DNA of 29,779 nt from Streptomyces griseus (GTDB lineage Bacteria > Bacteroidota > Bacteroidia > Chitinophagales > Chitinophagaceae): assembly GCA_943323705.2 (NCBI GenBank), contig CALPIT020000003.1:1-29779 (forward strand), read 5' to 3'. The notes below the pieces were generated by a model. That model saw nothing but the letters and a program-made list of their open reading frames with translations. It made no database searches and was not told the DNA's origin. The translations under genes were made by a program, and so were the position numbers. Positions within the stretch are counted from its first letter, which is position 1; the number at the start of each line of letters is the position of its first letter. Positions 7,064 through 15,825 of the stretch are shown here, in pieces.

Positions 7064-7699
7064 TTATAAATTATCGTATTCATAAACAAAATCAATATGT
7101 GTCCCCGGTTCCATATCACAAATTGGCTTAATGATACCGTCAGTCAACCCATACACCCAACCGTGTAAATGAGGGCGTTGTTCATATTTCCATGCTTTTT
7201 GAATGATTGAGGTTTTTGCCAGATTCATAATTTGTTCTTTCACATTGAGCTCTACAAGCATATCTGCTCTTTCGTCAAGATTGGTTTTGGTTTCCAATTC
7301 ATCGCGATGAATTCTATAAACATCTTTAATGTTTCTAAGCCATTTGTTAATAATTCCAAGAGAGTTGTTCCCCATTGCTGCCCTTACGCCACCACAACCA
7401 TAGTGCCCGCAAACAATAATATGTTTTACTTTAAGCACCTGAACAGCATACTCTAAAACGCTTAATAAATTTAAATCAGTATGCACGACCATATTGGCGA
7501 TATTTCTGTGTACAAAAATTTCTCCGGGTTGGGTTCCGGTTATTTTGTCGGCAGGCACCCTACTGTCACTGCATCCAATCCACAAAAAATCCGGAGTTTG
7601 AATGTGAGACAGGCGGTTAAAAAAATTAGGATCTAATTGAACCTGTTCTGTTGCCCAGGCTTTATTTTCGAGTAAAAGTTTATTGTAAGAGTTTAACAT
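7064..7699 (-). CDS. can: beta-class carbonic anhydrase
   Basis: Interconverts CO2 and bicarbonate in the cytoplasm. The 211-residue protein has all beta-class landmarks: IGCSDSRVPA with the zinc ligand C43 and the D45/R47 dyad, EIFVHRNIANMV, and VCGHYGCGG with H99 and C102 as the other zinc ligands. The N-terminal SYNKLLLENKAWATEQ segment and C-terminal LHGWVYGLTDG strand are typical, and length is normal. The SulP transporter gene lies 37 bp upstream on the same strand, so the pair probably forms an inorganic-carbon or bicarbonate-handling unit. The DUF985 cupin follows after 3 bp. The name can is given by similarity; a cynT label would fit the same family but no cyanase gene is nearby. Confidence 0.95.
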   Translation of the reverse strand: MLNSYNKLLLENKAWATEQVQLDPNFFNRLSHIQTPDFLWIGCSDSRVPADKITGTQPGEIFVHRNIANMVVHTDLNLLSVLEYAVQVLKVKHIIVCGHYGCGGVRAAMGNNSLGIINKWLRNIKDVYRIHRDELETKTNLDERADMLVELNVKEQIMNLAKTSIIQKAWKYEQRPHLHGWVYGLTDGIIKPICDMEPGTHIDFVYEYDNL

Positions 7700-7736
7700 T
7701 TTTTATTTTTTTGAAGTTAATGAAATAAAATTTATT

Positions 7737-9293
7737 TTAAAAAGTAGGCTCGTTTATGAGTTTATGAAGTTCATTAAAACTATTCTTCTTTATTGAACAA
7801 TGAATGTTTTTTAAATGAGCGTGACTTAAGAATTCATTTATGGTGTCGATTACATCTCTATCCATGTGTTCGGCGTGTACCAGATCAATGACAAGATTTG
7901 CATTTTCTGGAATCAATTCAAGCTTTTCTTTTAGAATGGGTTTAATAAAAAACGAAACGTCTTTTCTAAGTCTGATCAAATAATTATTGTTTTCATGAAT
8001 CCAAAAAACCGCTGTTCTGAAATTGCTTCTGATGGTATAAAAAAATCCTAGAGAAATACCAATAACAACACCTTTAAGAAGATCTGTTAATACGATAGCC
8101 ACAATGGTAATAACAAAGGGCATGAATTGTTCCCAGCCTTTTTGGTAATACTCTTTAAAAAGAGAAATTTTTGTTAGTTTATAACCGGTGAAAACAAGAA
8201 TGGCTGCTAAGGCTGCTTTAGGAATCATGTTTAAAATCGTAGGAGCGAAACAAACACAAATTAAAATCAACAAGCCGTGTATGATGGTGCTGCTTTTAGT
8301 TTTGGCTCCCGCATTAACATTGGCGCTACTTCTAACAATAACGCTTGTCAGCGGAAGTCCGCCAATAAGTCCACTGGCCATGTTACCAAACCCTTGAGCC
8401 ACCAATTCTCTGTTAGGGGGCGTAACTCTTTTAACCGGGTCTAATTTATCAACCGCTTCAATGCCCAATAAAGTTTCTAGAGACGCCACAATTGCTAATG
8501 TAAATCCGCTAATCCACACATCAGCATTGGTGATATAGCTCCAGTTAGGAAAATTAAAGAACGAGAAAAATTCAGTAGTAGAAGAAGCAACAGGAATTTT
8601 TACAAGATGCGCCTCTCTGGTTGTAATAACAGAATCGATTCCACCTAAAAAATTATTGATTAAAATACCAGTGATAACTACAAGTAGCGGACCACTTAAA
8701 ATTTGAAATATCCGCTTTTCTTTAATTGTTTTTGATTCATAAATAATAAGAATAGCAATTCCTACTAATCCTATGATAACAGCAACGGGAGTAATGAAGT
8801 TCAAGGAGTTCAACACAGCAGAAAAAGTATTTTCCCCTGAAATCTGTAAAAAGCTTTCGTCTCCTTCGTAGTCTTTGTCATAACCAACAAGGTGAGGCAA
8901 TTGTTTTAAAATCAAAATAATTCCAATAGCTGCTAACATACCTTTAATTACACTATTGGGAACATAATCTCCTATAACACCCATTTTCAAAAACCCCATG
9001 ATGATTTGTAGTAAACCGGCAATTACAACAGCTAAAAAGAACGCTTCAATGGCTGGTAGTTTTAAAACAGCTGCAGCTACAATAGCTGTTAATCCTGCTG
9101 CAGGACCACTTACGCTCAAATGGCTACCACTTATTAAACCGACAACAACCCCACCCACAACGCCGGCAATAATTCCTGAAAACTCACCTAAGCCGCTCGC
9201 AACCGCAATTCCCAGACACAAAGGAATGGCTACTAAAAAAACAACAATGGCAGCAGAAAAATCAGCACCAATGCTTGTAAAATACTTTTTCAT
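7737..9293 (-). CDS. SulP (SLC26-like) inorganic anion transporter with a C-terminal STAS domain
   Basis: A 518-residue multi-pass inner-membrane transporter. The first membrane stretch contains AIVVFLVAIPLCLGIAVASG, then GIIAGVVGG and the conserved SGPAAGLTAIVAAAVL segment near residues 62-76. Hydrophobic segments continue to about residue 425. The tail from about residue 440, with NANLVIDLVHAEHMDRDVID, is a STAS domain like that of anti-sigma-factor antagonists. SulP proteins carry sulfate, bicarbonate or other anions. The neighbouring carbonic anhydrase makes bicarbonate the favoured substrate, in the manner of BicA, but this rests on context alone. The start ATG at 9291-9293 matches the usual N-terminus. 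The upstream gap of about 310 bp holds a dyad and the fabG terminator. Confidence 0.93.
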   Translation of the reverse strand: MKKYFTSIGADFSAAIVVFLVAIPLCLGIAVASGLGEFSGIIAGVVGGVVVGLISGSHLSVSGPAAGLTAIVAAAVLKLPAIEAFFLAVVIAGLLQIIMGFLKMGVIGDYVPNSVIKGMLAAIGIILILKQLPHLVGYDKDYEGDESFLQISGENTFSAVLNSLNFITPVAVIIGLVGIAILIIYESKTIKEKRIFQILSGPLLVVITGILINNFLGGIDSVITTREAHLVKIPVASSTTEFFSFFNFPNWSYITNADVWISGFTLAIVASLETLLGIEAVDKLDPVKRVTPPNRELVAQGFGNMASGLIGGLPLTSVIVRSSANVNAGAKTKSSTIIHGLLILICVCFAPTILNMIPKAALAAILVFTGYKLTKISLFKEYYQKGWEQFMPFVITIVAIVLTDLLKGVVIGISLGFFYTIRSNFRTAVFWIHENNNYLIRLRKDVSFFIKPILKEKLELIPENANLVIDLVHAEHMDRDVIDTINEFLSHAHLKNIHCSIKKNSFNELHKLINEPTF

Positions 9294-9401
9294 GTGTTAC
9301 TATAATTTGTTTTTGGTCATTTGTTATAGCCTTTATTGTCATTCAATCTTGGTATCCAGACAACCAGAAAGGCTATTTCATAATAAAGTTTTATAAATAA
9401 T

Positions 9402-9431
9402 AATGATGTAAAACGGAATCATCATTTTACA
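9402..9431. promoter_or_regulatory. overlapping inverted repeats upstream of sulP
   Basis: AATGATG (9402-9408) pairs with CATCATT (9420-9426), and TGTAAAA (9407-9413) pairs with TTTTACA (9425-9431). The two dyads interlock in 30 bp about 110 bp before the sulP start, consistent with an operator or an alternative-structure element. No regulator is identified. Confidence 0.35.
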
Positions 9432-9538
9432 ATTAAATTAAAGATAACATAAGTTGAAAAAATAAGAGAATAAAATCAAATTAAATCGAGGGGGGGCGGC
9501 GAAAGGATATCTGAGAAACAATAATACTAGATTTTAAA

Positions 9539-9572
9539 AAAACACCTGCATTAAATTTAACACAGGTGTTTT
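9539..9572 (-). terminator. rho-independent terminator after fabG
   Basis: A 10-bp stem AAAACACCTG (9539-9548) / CAGGTGTTTT (9563-9572) is followed on the minus strand by a run of T. It lies 34 bases past the fabG stop. Confidence 0.75.
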
Positions 9573-9605
9573 GAGCAATATAAAAAACGAAAAAAGCTTT
9601 TTGAA

Positions 9606-10361
9606 TTAAATATTCATACCACCACAAGCGCTAATGGTTTGACCTGTAATATAACAGCCCATATCAGACGCTAGAAATAGACAAGTGTTGGCAATGTCTT
9701 CCCCGGAAGCAAATCTTCCAAGAGGAATCATAGATAAATATTTATCAGCGTTGGCGCCTTCTTTAAGATAACTTGTCATGTCTGTTTCTACAAATCCCGG
9801 AGCAACGGCGTTACAGCGGATATTTCTACTTCCTAATTCTTTGGCAACGCTCTTCGTAAAACCAATTACACCCGCTTTGCTAGCTGCATAACTTGTTTGT
9901 CCGGCATTACCCATTTCACCGATTACAGAGCTCATGTTGATGATGCTTCCGCTTTTCGCCTTCATCATTGGTTTAATGACTTGTTTGGTCATATTGAAAA
10001 CACTATTGAGATTTATCTGAATAACGTCATTCCATTGTTCTGGTGTCATTCGAAGCAAAAGGTTGTCTTTCGAAATACCGGCATTGTTTACACAAATGTC
10101 GATTTGACCAAATTCTGTGAGCGCATCGTTGATAAAGGTTTCGCAAGCTGCAAAATCAGCTGCATTGCTTTGGTAAGCTTTTGATTTAACACCTAGGGCC
10201 GTAAGTTTTTCAACAAGTACATTTGCTTTTTCTTTACTATTATCGCTAATGTAAGTAAACGCAATGTTTGCACCATGTTCAGCGAATTTTAATGCTACGG
10301 CTTCACCGATACCTCTGGCCGCACCAGTAATTACAGCCACTTTACCTTGTAGTAACTTCAT
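9606..10361 (-). CDS. fabG: 3-oxoacyl-[acyl-carrier-protein] reductase family (short-chain dehydrogenase)
   Basis: Reduces beta-ketoacyl-ACP to beta-hydroxyacyl-ACP with NADPH during fatty-acid elongation. The 251-residue short-chain dehydrogenase shows the Rossmann motif TGAARGIG (12-19), NNAGIS near 92, and the catalytic set S145, Y158 and K162 (INMSSVIG, SYAASKAG). The NMTKQVIKPMM helix and the ending ITGQTISACGGMNI, close to the FabG consensus TGQTLHVNGGMYM, support FabG over other dehydrogenases. It is not inside a fab cluster; GH3 lies upstream and SulP downstream, so another acyl or hydroxyl substrate is possible. A strong terminator follows. The ATG at 10359-10361 is the only sensible start. 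Confidence 0.88.
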   Translation of the reverse strand: MKLLQGKVAVITGAARGIGEAVALKFAEHGANIAFTYISDNSKEKANVLVEKLTALGVKSKAYQSNAADFAACETFINDALTEFGQIDICVNNAGISKDNLLLRMTPEQWNDVIQINLNSVFNMTKQVIKPMMKAKSGSIINMSSVIGEMGNAGQTSYAASKAGVIGFTKSVAKELGSRNIRCNAVAPGFVETDMTSYLKEGANADKYLSMIPLGRFASGEDIANTCLFLASDMGCYITGQTISACGGMNI

Positions 10362-10440
10362 TTTATAATTTTTTAGTCAGCAAAAATAAGATTGAGGGAG
10401 GGATTAAAAAAGTAATAAAAGAAAAGGCATTAAATCCTGG

Positions 10441-11946
10441 TTAAATCATTGAGAGAATTTCTTCTATTATTTTCCTGTCGTTGCTAAGTCGAGGAACCTT
10501 GTGCTGGCCTCCAACTTGATTTTTTTGTTGCAGCCATTTTGTAAAAGTTCCTTTTGAAAGGACTTTAATTTTAGGTAAACTCAGGGCAATGTTTTTAAAA
10601 CGCTTTGCTTCATAATCGCTGTTTTCTTTCTTCAAAGCATTGTCAAGTGCTTCGGTAAATTGTTCAAGGTTTTCAGGAGTTTCGTGAAATTCAATGAGCC
10701 ATTCATGGGCGCCATTTCCAGAATCTGAAAAATAAACAGGCCCGGCAGTATAATCAGCCACAACGGCTTTACATGTTGCTGCAGCTTCTGCAATTGCTTT
10801 GTCGGCGTTATCTACAATTACTTCTTCACCAAAAGCATTGATATAATGTTTTAGTCTCCCTGTAACTTTTATACGATAAGGATTTATGGAAGTGAATTTT
10901 ATTGTATCACCAATAAGATACCTCCACAATCCGCCAGTAGTGCTGATGATGAGCCCGTAATTTTTATTGATCTCAACCTTATCCAGCCCCAATGTTTTTG
11001 GAAAACTTTTACCATATTCCTCAACAGGCATGAATTCATAAAACACGCCATGTTCTGTATAAAGGCTCATGCCATCGTGTTCTGGACTTTCCTGTCCGGC
11101 AAAGAAACCTTCACTCGCGTTGTATATTTCAAGATAATTAATGGGCTTGCCGATTACTTTTTCAAACTGCTCACGATAAGGCACAAACGAAACGCCACCG
11201 TTAATATATAGTTCTAAATTGGGCCACACTTCTTTGATGGTTTTCTTCTCTTTGATTTCGAGAATTCGTTTCAACAACAATAATGTCCAGGTGGGAACGC
11301 CGGCCAGAGAGGTCACGTTTTCGTTAGCAGTTGATTGAGCCAACTTTTCAATTTTTTCACCCCAGTCATCCATGAGCGCAACACTTAACTCCGGTGTTCT
11401 AAGCCATTGGCCCCAAAAAGGGGTGTTTTGCATGAGCACCGCGCTAAGGTCGCCATACTGTATATCATCGTTTACCTGATTAATTTGATGAGAGCCCCCA
11501 ATGACAAGGCCTTTGCCCGTTAATAAGTCGCTTGAAGGAAAATTGTTGTAATAGCTGGTGAGTACATCTTTGCTGGCTTTGAAATGATTTTCATTTAAAC
11601 TTTCATCGCTTACCGGAATGAATTTGCTTTTGTTTCCTGTGGTACCGCTGCTTTTGGCAAACCATTTTACTGGAGTATTCCACAATACGTTTTCTTCTCC
11701 ATCTAGCATTCGCTGAATATAGGGTTGCAGGTTTTCATATTCACTAACAGGAACATGCAGCTTGAATTCTTTAACCGAAAAAAGGTTTGAGAAATTATAT
11801 TTTTTGCCAAATACGGTGTATTGCGCCGAGGTGACCAAATCCTGTAATACTTCTCTTTGAGTAGCCACCGGATGGTTGGTCCAGTTTTTAATACGCCATA
11901 AGCGCATTCTTGCCAATTTTGATATTGCGGGAGAGAGCAATTTCAT
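10441..11946 (-). CDS. GH3-family acyl-adenylating protein (putative acyl-acid amido synthetase)
   Basis: A 501-residue member of the GH3 family, related to plant auxin- and jasmonate-amino acid synthetases. Those enzymes adenylate a carboxylic acid and pass the acyl group to an amino acid. Motifs seen are AKSSGTTGNKSKFIPVS (ATP/phosphate loop), PTWTLLLLKRI, LELYINGGVSF, LEIYNASEGFFAGQ and GLWRYLIGDTIKFTS. These correspond to the adenylation motifs of the ANL-type fold. The last 100 residues (LSLPKIKVLSKGTFTKWLQQ) fit the GH3 C-terminal lid. Bacteroidota carry many such genes, but their substrates are unknown. It lies 79 bp upstream of fabG and shares its strand, which hints at an acyl substrate. 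The start at 11944-11946 matches the family. Confidence 0.9.
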   Translation of the reverse strand: MKLLSPAISKLARMRLWRIKNWTNHPVATQREVLQDLVTSAQYTVFGKKYNFSNLFSVKEFKLHVPVSEYENLQPYIQRMLDGEENVLWNTPVKWFAKSSGTTGNKSKFIPVSDESLNENHFKASKDVLTSYYNNFPSSDLLTGKGLVIGGSHQINQVNDDIQYGDLSAVLMQNTPFWGQWLRTPELSVALMDDWGEKIEKLAQSTANENVTSLAGVPTWTLLLLKRILEIKEKKTIKEVWPNLELYINGGVSFVPYREQFEKVIGKPINYLEIYNASEGFFAGQESPEHDGMSLYTEHGVFYEFMPVEEYGKSFPKTLGLDKVEINKNYGLIISTTGGLWRYLIGDTIKFTSINPYRIKVTGRLKHYINAFGEEVIVDNADKAIAEAAATCKAVVADYTAGPVYFSDSGNGAHEWLIEFHETPENLEQFTEALDNALKKENSDYEAKRFKNIALSLPKIKVLSKGTFTKWLQQKNQVGGQHKVPRLSNDRKIIEEILSMI

Positions 11947-11993
11947 ATTGGGAAGATAAAGAAAATTATCGGTAAAAATTTGAAGTGGTGAAG

Positions 11994-12030
11994 AAATGTA
12001 AAATGTAAAATATTGAATGTAAAATGTAAA
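11994..12030. repeat. degenerate A/T-rich 7-bp tandem repeat
   Basis: ATGTAAA units recur: AAATGTAAAATGTAAAA, a short break, then GAATGTAAAATGTAAA. It sits 50 bases upstream of the GH3 start. It resembles the low-complexity repeats found in other gaps of this window. Confidence 0.7.
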
Positions 12031-12223
12031 GGTGGGAATTAGAACATAGAATAGTCAGTCTCTCAAGAAAGTTGATTTTTTTTGCCCTTGATATGCTTGA
12101 AGAAAATATGGCAATAAGTTCATTGACTTCTACAAATATTTTTTGCAATTTCTCATTATTTATTATAACCTTCTCAATGATAATGCAAATAAGAATTAGA
12201 AAACAACCAATTCGAAGAAGAGG

Positions 12224-12997
12224 TTAATCGGCCGTATTTTGAGAAGCTCTTTCATGCAAATAATCTTTACGACGTAACTCAAAATTTTTACCAAGATATA
12301 ATCGCCTTACCTGTTCGTCGTCTGCGAGCTCTTCAGCGGTTCCGTGTTTGAAAATTTTCCCGTCGATTAGCAAATAAGCGCGGTCACAAATGGAAAGGGT
12401 TTCATTTACATTGTGATCGGTGATAAGAATGCCGATGTTTTTATACTTAAGCTTTGCAATAATTTCTTGAATATCTTCAACGGCAATTGGATCTACGCCC
12501 GCAAAAGGCTCATCAAGTAAAATAAATTTTGGATCAACAGCAAGCGCACGCGCAATTTCTGTTCTTCTTCTTTCTCCCCCACTTAATGTATCCCCATTGT
12601 TTTTTCGAACATGCTGTAGGTGAAACTCGTTTAATAAAGATTCAAGTTTTTCCTTTTGTTCCGCTTTTGATTTTTTTGTCATTTCAAGAACGGCGGAAAT
12701 ATTATCTTCCACACTTAATTTTCTGAAAACACTCGCTTCCTGGGGAAGATATCCGATTCCAAGCTGGGCGCGCTTATACATTGGCAAATCGGTGATATTC
12801 AGTTCGTTGAGAAAAACCTCACCACTGTCGGATTTTACCAAACCCACTACTTGATAGAATGATGTGGTTTTACCAGCTCCGTTTGGTCCAAGCAAACCAA
12901 CAATTTCTCCCTGACCAACATTGAAAGAAACATCATTTACAACGGTTCTTTGTCCGTATACTTTTATCAGGTTCTTTGTATAAATAGTCAGGCTCAC
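12224..12997 (-). CDS. lptB: LPS export ABC transporter ATPase LptB
   Basis: Cytoplasmic ATPase that powers the LptBFG complex extracting lipopolysaccharide from the inner membrane. The 257-residue protein has Walker A GPNGAGKTT (37-45), a Q-loop GIGYLPQEASVFRKLSVEDN diagnostic of LptB, signature TLSGGERRRTEIARAL, Walker B FILLDEPFAGVDP, and H-loop LITDHNVNETL. The ending GTAEELADDEQVRRLYLGKN is also typical of LptB, with a short basic tail (FELRRKDYLHERA). No lptA, lptC, lptF or lptG lies in the window. It is the first gene of the minus-strand run and is divergent from metF, with about 200 bp between the starts. Confidence 0.95.
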   Translation of the reverse strand: MSLTIYTKNLIKVYGQRTVVNDVSFNVGQGEIVGLLGPNGAGKTTSFYQVVGLVKSDSGEVFLNELNITDLPMYKRAQLGIGYLPQEASVFRKLSVEDNISAVLEMTKKSKAEQKEKLESLLNEFHLQHVRKNNGDTLSGGERRRTEIARALAVDPKFILLDEPFAGVDPIAVEDIQEIIAKLKYKNIGILITDHNVNETLSICDRAYLLIDGKIFKHGTAEELADDEQVRRLYLGKNFELRRKDYLHERASQNTAD

Positions 12998-13091
12998 AAT
13001 TAAATTTTTACAAAAATAACTCTTGTTTTCAACTATATTTCTAAATATTTAATAAAACACGGCAAAATGGATCAGTTTGTTTTGAACAATC

Positions 13092-13123
13092 TTTGATACT
13101 TTTTTTATTTGGGTTTATCTTTA
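13092..13123 (+). promoter_or_regulatory. Bacteroidota-type promoter for metF
   Basis: TTTG at 13092-13095, 20-base spacer, then TATCTTTA at 13116-13123, one mismatch from TAnnTTTG. The predicted start of transcription is near 13130, leaving a leader of about 70 bases before the metF ATG. Confidence 0.5.
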
Positions 13124-13201
13124 CCAACATTAATTTAAAAATAAATACAAAAATCATCATTCAAAGTCTTTGAAAATTAGACATATCCAAAAGAAAAATC
13201 A

Positions 13202-14155
13202 ATGAAAGTTACAGACCATCTTAATCAGGCCAACAAAATGCTCATTTCGTTTGAAATCCTTCCACCGTTAAAAGGTAAGGGTATTCAATCGTTATATAGC
13301 CATTTGGATCCGCTAATGGAATTCAATCCATCGTTCATCAACGTAACGTATCACAGAAGTGAGCATAGTTTCAAAAAAAGATCAGATGGTAGTTTTGAAA
13401 AAGTGGTGGTAAGAAAAAGACCAGGGACAGAATCTATTTGTGCATCGATTATGAATAAGTACAATGTAGACACGGTTCCCCATCTTATTTGTGGTGGATT
13501 CGGTATCAACGAAACAGAAGACGCCTTAATCAACCTTAATTATCTAGGAATAGATAATGTATTGGTATTAAGAGGAGATGCGGCAAAAAACGAAAGCGCT
13601 TTTGAACCAGAACCGGGCGGCCATAAATATGCTATTGATTTATTGAAACAGGTTTCTAATCTCAATCAGGGCATATATCTTGAAGAAGATTTAAAGAACA
13701 CCTCAAAAACAAAATTTTGTATTGGTGTAGCGGGTTATCCTGAAAAGCATTTTGAAGCACCCAATATGGAAAGCGATTTAAGACATTTGAAAGCAAAAGT
13801 AGATGCAGGTGCAGATTATATTGTAACACAGATGTTTTTTGACAACGCCAAATATTATGCATTTGTTGACGCTTGCAGAGAAATTGGAATTACGGTTCCA
13901 ATTATTCCAGGTTTGAAACCCATTTATACCAAAAAACAACTTACAATTTTACCAAAAACGTTCAATATTGATTTGCCAACACCTTTAACAGAAGCCATCA
14001 ACGCTTGTAAAAATGATGAAGATGTAGAAAAGGTTGGACAAGAGTGGCTTTTGCATCAATCAAAAGACCTAAAAAAATATGGCGTTCCTATTTTACATTA
14101 TTATACATTGGGAAGACCGCTCATCGTTGCTAATGTGGTAAAAGAGCTGGTATAA
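13202..14155 (+). CDS. metF: methylenetetrahydrofolate reductase
   Basis: FAD-dependent TIM-barrel enzyme that reduces 5,10-methylene-THF to 5-methyl-THF for methionine synthesis. The 317-residue sequence shows SFEILPPLKGKG with the conserved catalytic glutamate (E18), INVTYHRSEHSF, VDTVPHLICGGF, VLVLRGD with D126 in the flavin-contact position, IGVAGYPEKHFEAPN, and DYIVTQMFFDNAKYY. The last part, PIIPGLKPIYTKKQL and LHYYTLGRPLIV, fits the barrel end. Size is slightly longer than the E. coli protein, as usual for Bacteroidota. A consensus-like promoter lies about 80 bp upstream, and the next gene begins 18 bp after the stop, so a short operon is possible. Confidence 0.96.
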   Translation: MKVTDHLNQANKMLISFEILPPLKGKGIQSLYSHLDPLMEFNPSFINVTYHRSEHSFKKRSDGSFEKVVVRKRPGTESICASIMNKYNVDTVPHLICGGFGINETEDALINLNYLGIDNVLVLRGDAAKNESAFEPEPGGHKYAIDLLKQVSNLNQGIYLEEDLKNTSKTKFCIGVAGYPEKHFEAPNMESDLRHLKAKVDAGADYIVTQMFFDNAKYYAFVDACREIGITVPIIPGLKPIYTKKQLTILPKTFNIDLPTPLTEAINACKNDEDVEKVGQEWLLHQSKDLKKYGVPILHYYTLGRPLIVANVVKELV

Positions 14156-14173
14156 AACAACATTCTTTTTCAA

Positions 14174-15370
14174 ATGCAACAAAAAAACTACCATCATTTT
14201 TTAGTTATCAGCATATTTGTTCTGATGGTGGTTTTGTGCACATCAAAGAGTTTTGCCCAACCTAAATCTAAATATGATATTTCTGGAGCCTGGTCTGGCT
14301 ATGTAAAAACAACGCAAAAAAAAATTACCTATGAAGTTGTCATCAGCGACAGTTCAGGTACATATATTGGGTATTCTAAAATCATTTTTTCCAATAAGGG
14401 AAAGGAAATTTCTGCCATAAAATCTTTGAGCATCAGAAAAGAAGAGGAGAAATATATTTTAGAGGAAGAGGTGTTGTTGTCTGATAATTTTGAAGATGAT
14501 GCGCCAAGAAAAATAAAGCAAATCAACACTCTTGACCTTGTTATAGGAACAAAAAAAATGACGCTTTCCGGCGAATTCAAAACCAAGGCTACAATGGGTT
14601 TAAAAAGCGCAACAGGCGAAGTTTTTTTGCAAAAAGCCGTTGTTCCGGATTCCTCGGAGTTATTTAATGAGTTGGGCAATATGGGTTTGACAGAGGAGTT
14701 GTCGTTTGTAAAACAAGCAAAAGAACAGGCCGCCATAGAAATAGCGAAAGAAAAAAATAAAGATACGGCGGCAGTTGCGGTGGTGGTTCCAGTTACACCG
14801 CCAGTTGTAAAACCCATTCCACCACCTGTTCCTAAACCTGCTCCAGTAAAACCATCACAGCCTGTAGTAAAAAACACGCCTCCTGCACCCAAACCCGTGC
14901 AATCAAAACCGGTACCACCACCATCAAAACCAGCCAATACAGCAGCGGTTGCCCCACCACCGGTAGTAGTTCGTGCCCCTAGACCAATACCAGTTGTGGC
15001 AGAAGGCTCGGCATCTGATTTAAGTAAAAGAAGCATCGAAACGATTCAAACTGTTTATTTTAAAACAGATAGTTTGTCATTAACCCTATATGATAATGGA
15101 GAAGTAGATGGAGATACGGTAAGTGTGGTTGTTAATGGAAAAGTAATTATGGGCAAAAAGGGCTTAAGCACCAAAGCCATTACTGAAACATTATATCTGA
15201 CACCCGAAATGGGCGACTCTCTACAAATGATCATGTATGCTGAAAATTTGGGAGCAATAGCACCCAATACCGGGTTATTAATTATTCAAGACGGGAGAGA
15301 TAGGTATGAAATTCGCTTCTCAGGCGATTTAAATAAAAATGCAGCCATTATTTTTAAAAGGAGAAAATAA
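14174..15370 (+). CDS. exported protein with a proline/valine-rich linker, function unknown
   Basis: A 398-residue secreted protein. The N-terminus (MQQKNYHHFLVISIFVLMVV followed by LCTSKSFAQ) is a signal peptide, with cleavage likely after the SFA of SFAQ. Residues about 35-175 form one domain (ISGAWSGYVKT near its start), and a low-complexity proline, valine and lysine-rich linker spans about 203-280. A second domain follows (TVYFKTDSLSLTLYDNGEVD, then VVVNGKVIMGKKGLSTKAI). The C-terminal domain ends FSGDLNKNAAIIFKRRK and resembles the beta-rich modules of periplasmic or surface proteins, but no named family is recognised. The linker looks suited to crossing peptidoglycan. It sits 18 bp after metF, yet no functional link to folate metabolism is evident. 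A long antisense ORF over the linker is a low-complexity shadow. Confidence 0.8.
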   Translation: MQQKNYHHFLVISIFVLMVVLCTSKSFAQPKSKYDISGAWSGYVKTTQKKITYEVVISDSSGTYIGYSKIIFSNKGKEISAIKSLSIRKEEEKYILEEEVLLSDNFEDDAPRKIKQINTLDLVIGTKKMTLSGEFKTKATMGLKSATGEVFLQKAVVPDSSELFNELGNMGLTEELSFVKQAKEQAAIEIAKEKNKDTAAVAVVVPVTPPVVKPIPPPVPKPAPVKPSQPVVKNTPPAPKPVQSKPVPPPSKPANTAAVAPPPVVVRAPRPIPVVAEGSASDLSKRSIETIQTVYFKTDSLSLTLYDNGEVDGDTVSVVVNGKVIMGKKGLSTKAITETLYLTPEMGDSLQMIMYAENLGAIAPNTGLLIIQDGRDRYEIRFSGDLNKNAAIIFKRRK

Positions 15371-15478
15371 CAAAACCATCTCATTATCAGCGAGTTAAAT
15401 ATTTTTTTAGCGTTTAGATAATAATGAGAACTTTTTGTACGTTATATATCGACTAAATATCCTTTTAAAAACGTACTT

Positions 15479-15808
15479 ATGGCAAGACTTACTACACAAC
15501 AGGAAATTATTCTCATTCAGGGAACCGGCTTTGCAAACAGACAATATGCAGAAAAAACGCCCCCACCAAGTAATAATAATTATTTATCAAAGCACGAAAC
15601 TTTAAAACAGGCATGCTGGAATGGTATGTTGAAAGACTTAATGCCAGAGCTGTTTTTTATGTTTACTCCCGATACAAAACTATATTTATGGCAAATGAGA
15701 GAATGTGAGAAGCTTCTTACGTTGGAAATGTCAGAAGAGCCAACAGAATTGGATTATTACACTTCGATTGATCCATATTGTTTTATGGAAGTACAGGAAT
15801 ATAACTAA
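15479..15808 (+). CDS. hypothetical protein, 109 residues
   Basis: Small soluble protein of unknown function. It opens MARLTTQQEIILIQGTGFAN, has a proline patch (EKTPPPSNNN) and an aromatic, acidic C-terminal half (ELFFMFTPDTKLYLWQMREC and EEPTELDYYTSIDPYCFMEV). There is no signal peptide, membrane segment or known catalytic motif. It has its own upstream A/T-rich region with a TTTTG / TATCCTTTT pair resembling a promoter near 15434-15462, and a hairpin with a T-rich tail follows at 15845. This gene-plus-terminator layout supports it as a real unit. Confidence 0.6.
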   Translation: MARLTTQQEIILIQGTGFANRQYAEKTPPPSNNNYLSKHETLKQACWNGMLKDLMPELFFMFTPDTKLYLWQMRECEKLLTLEMSEEPTELDYYTSIDPYCFMEVQEYN

Positions 15809-15825
15809 TACGCACAAACGAAATA

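Larger units (their letters stand above)
9294..9605. other. 312-bp intergenic region between sulP and fabG
   Basis: No gene is supported here. An ORF reaching 9396 on the plus strand is only the antisense of sulP. The region holds an overlapping dyad at 9402-9431, a G-rich tract near 9489-9499 and a terminator hairpin at 9539-9572. The sulP promoter should lie here, but no clear TTTG/TAnnTTTG pair was seen. Confidence 0.6.

Noticed and set aside
11966..12148. 60-residue ORF on the minus strand
   Set aside because: It is built largely on the ATGTAAA repeat (LHSIFYILHF) and has no protein-like composition or start context.
14329..15036. 235-residue minus-strand ORF opposite the proline-rich protein
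   Set aside because: It is the antisense shadow of a low-complexity linker (glycine, threonine-rich), while the plus-strand frame has a signal peptide and domains.
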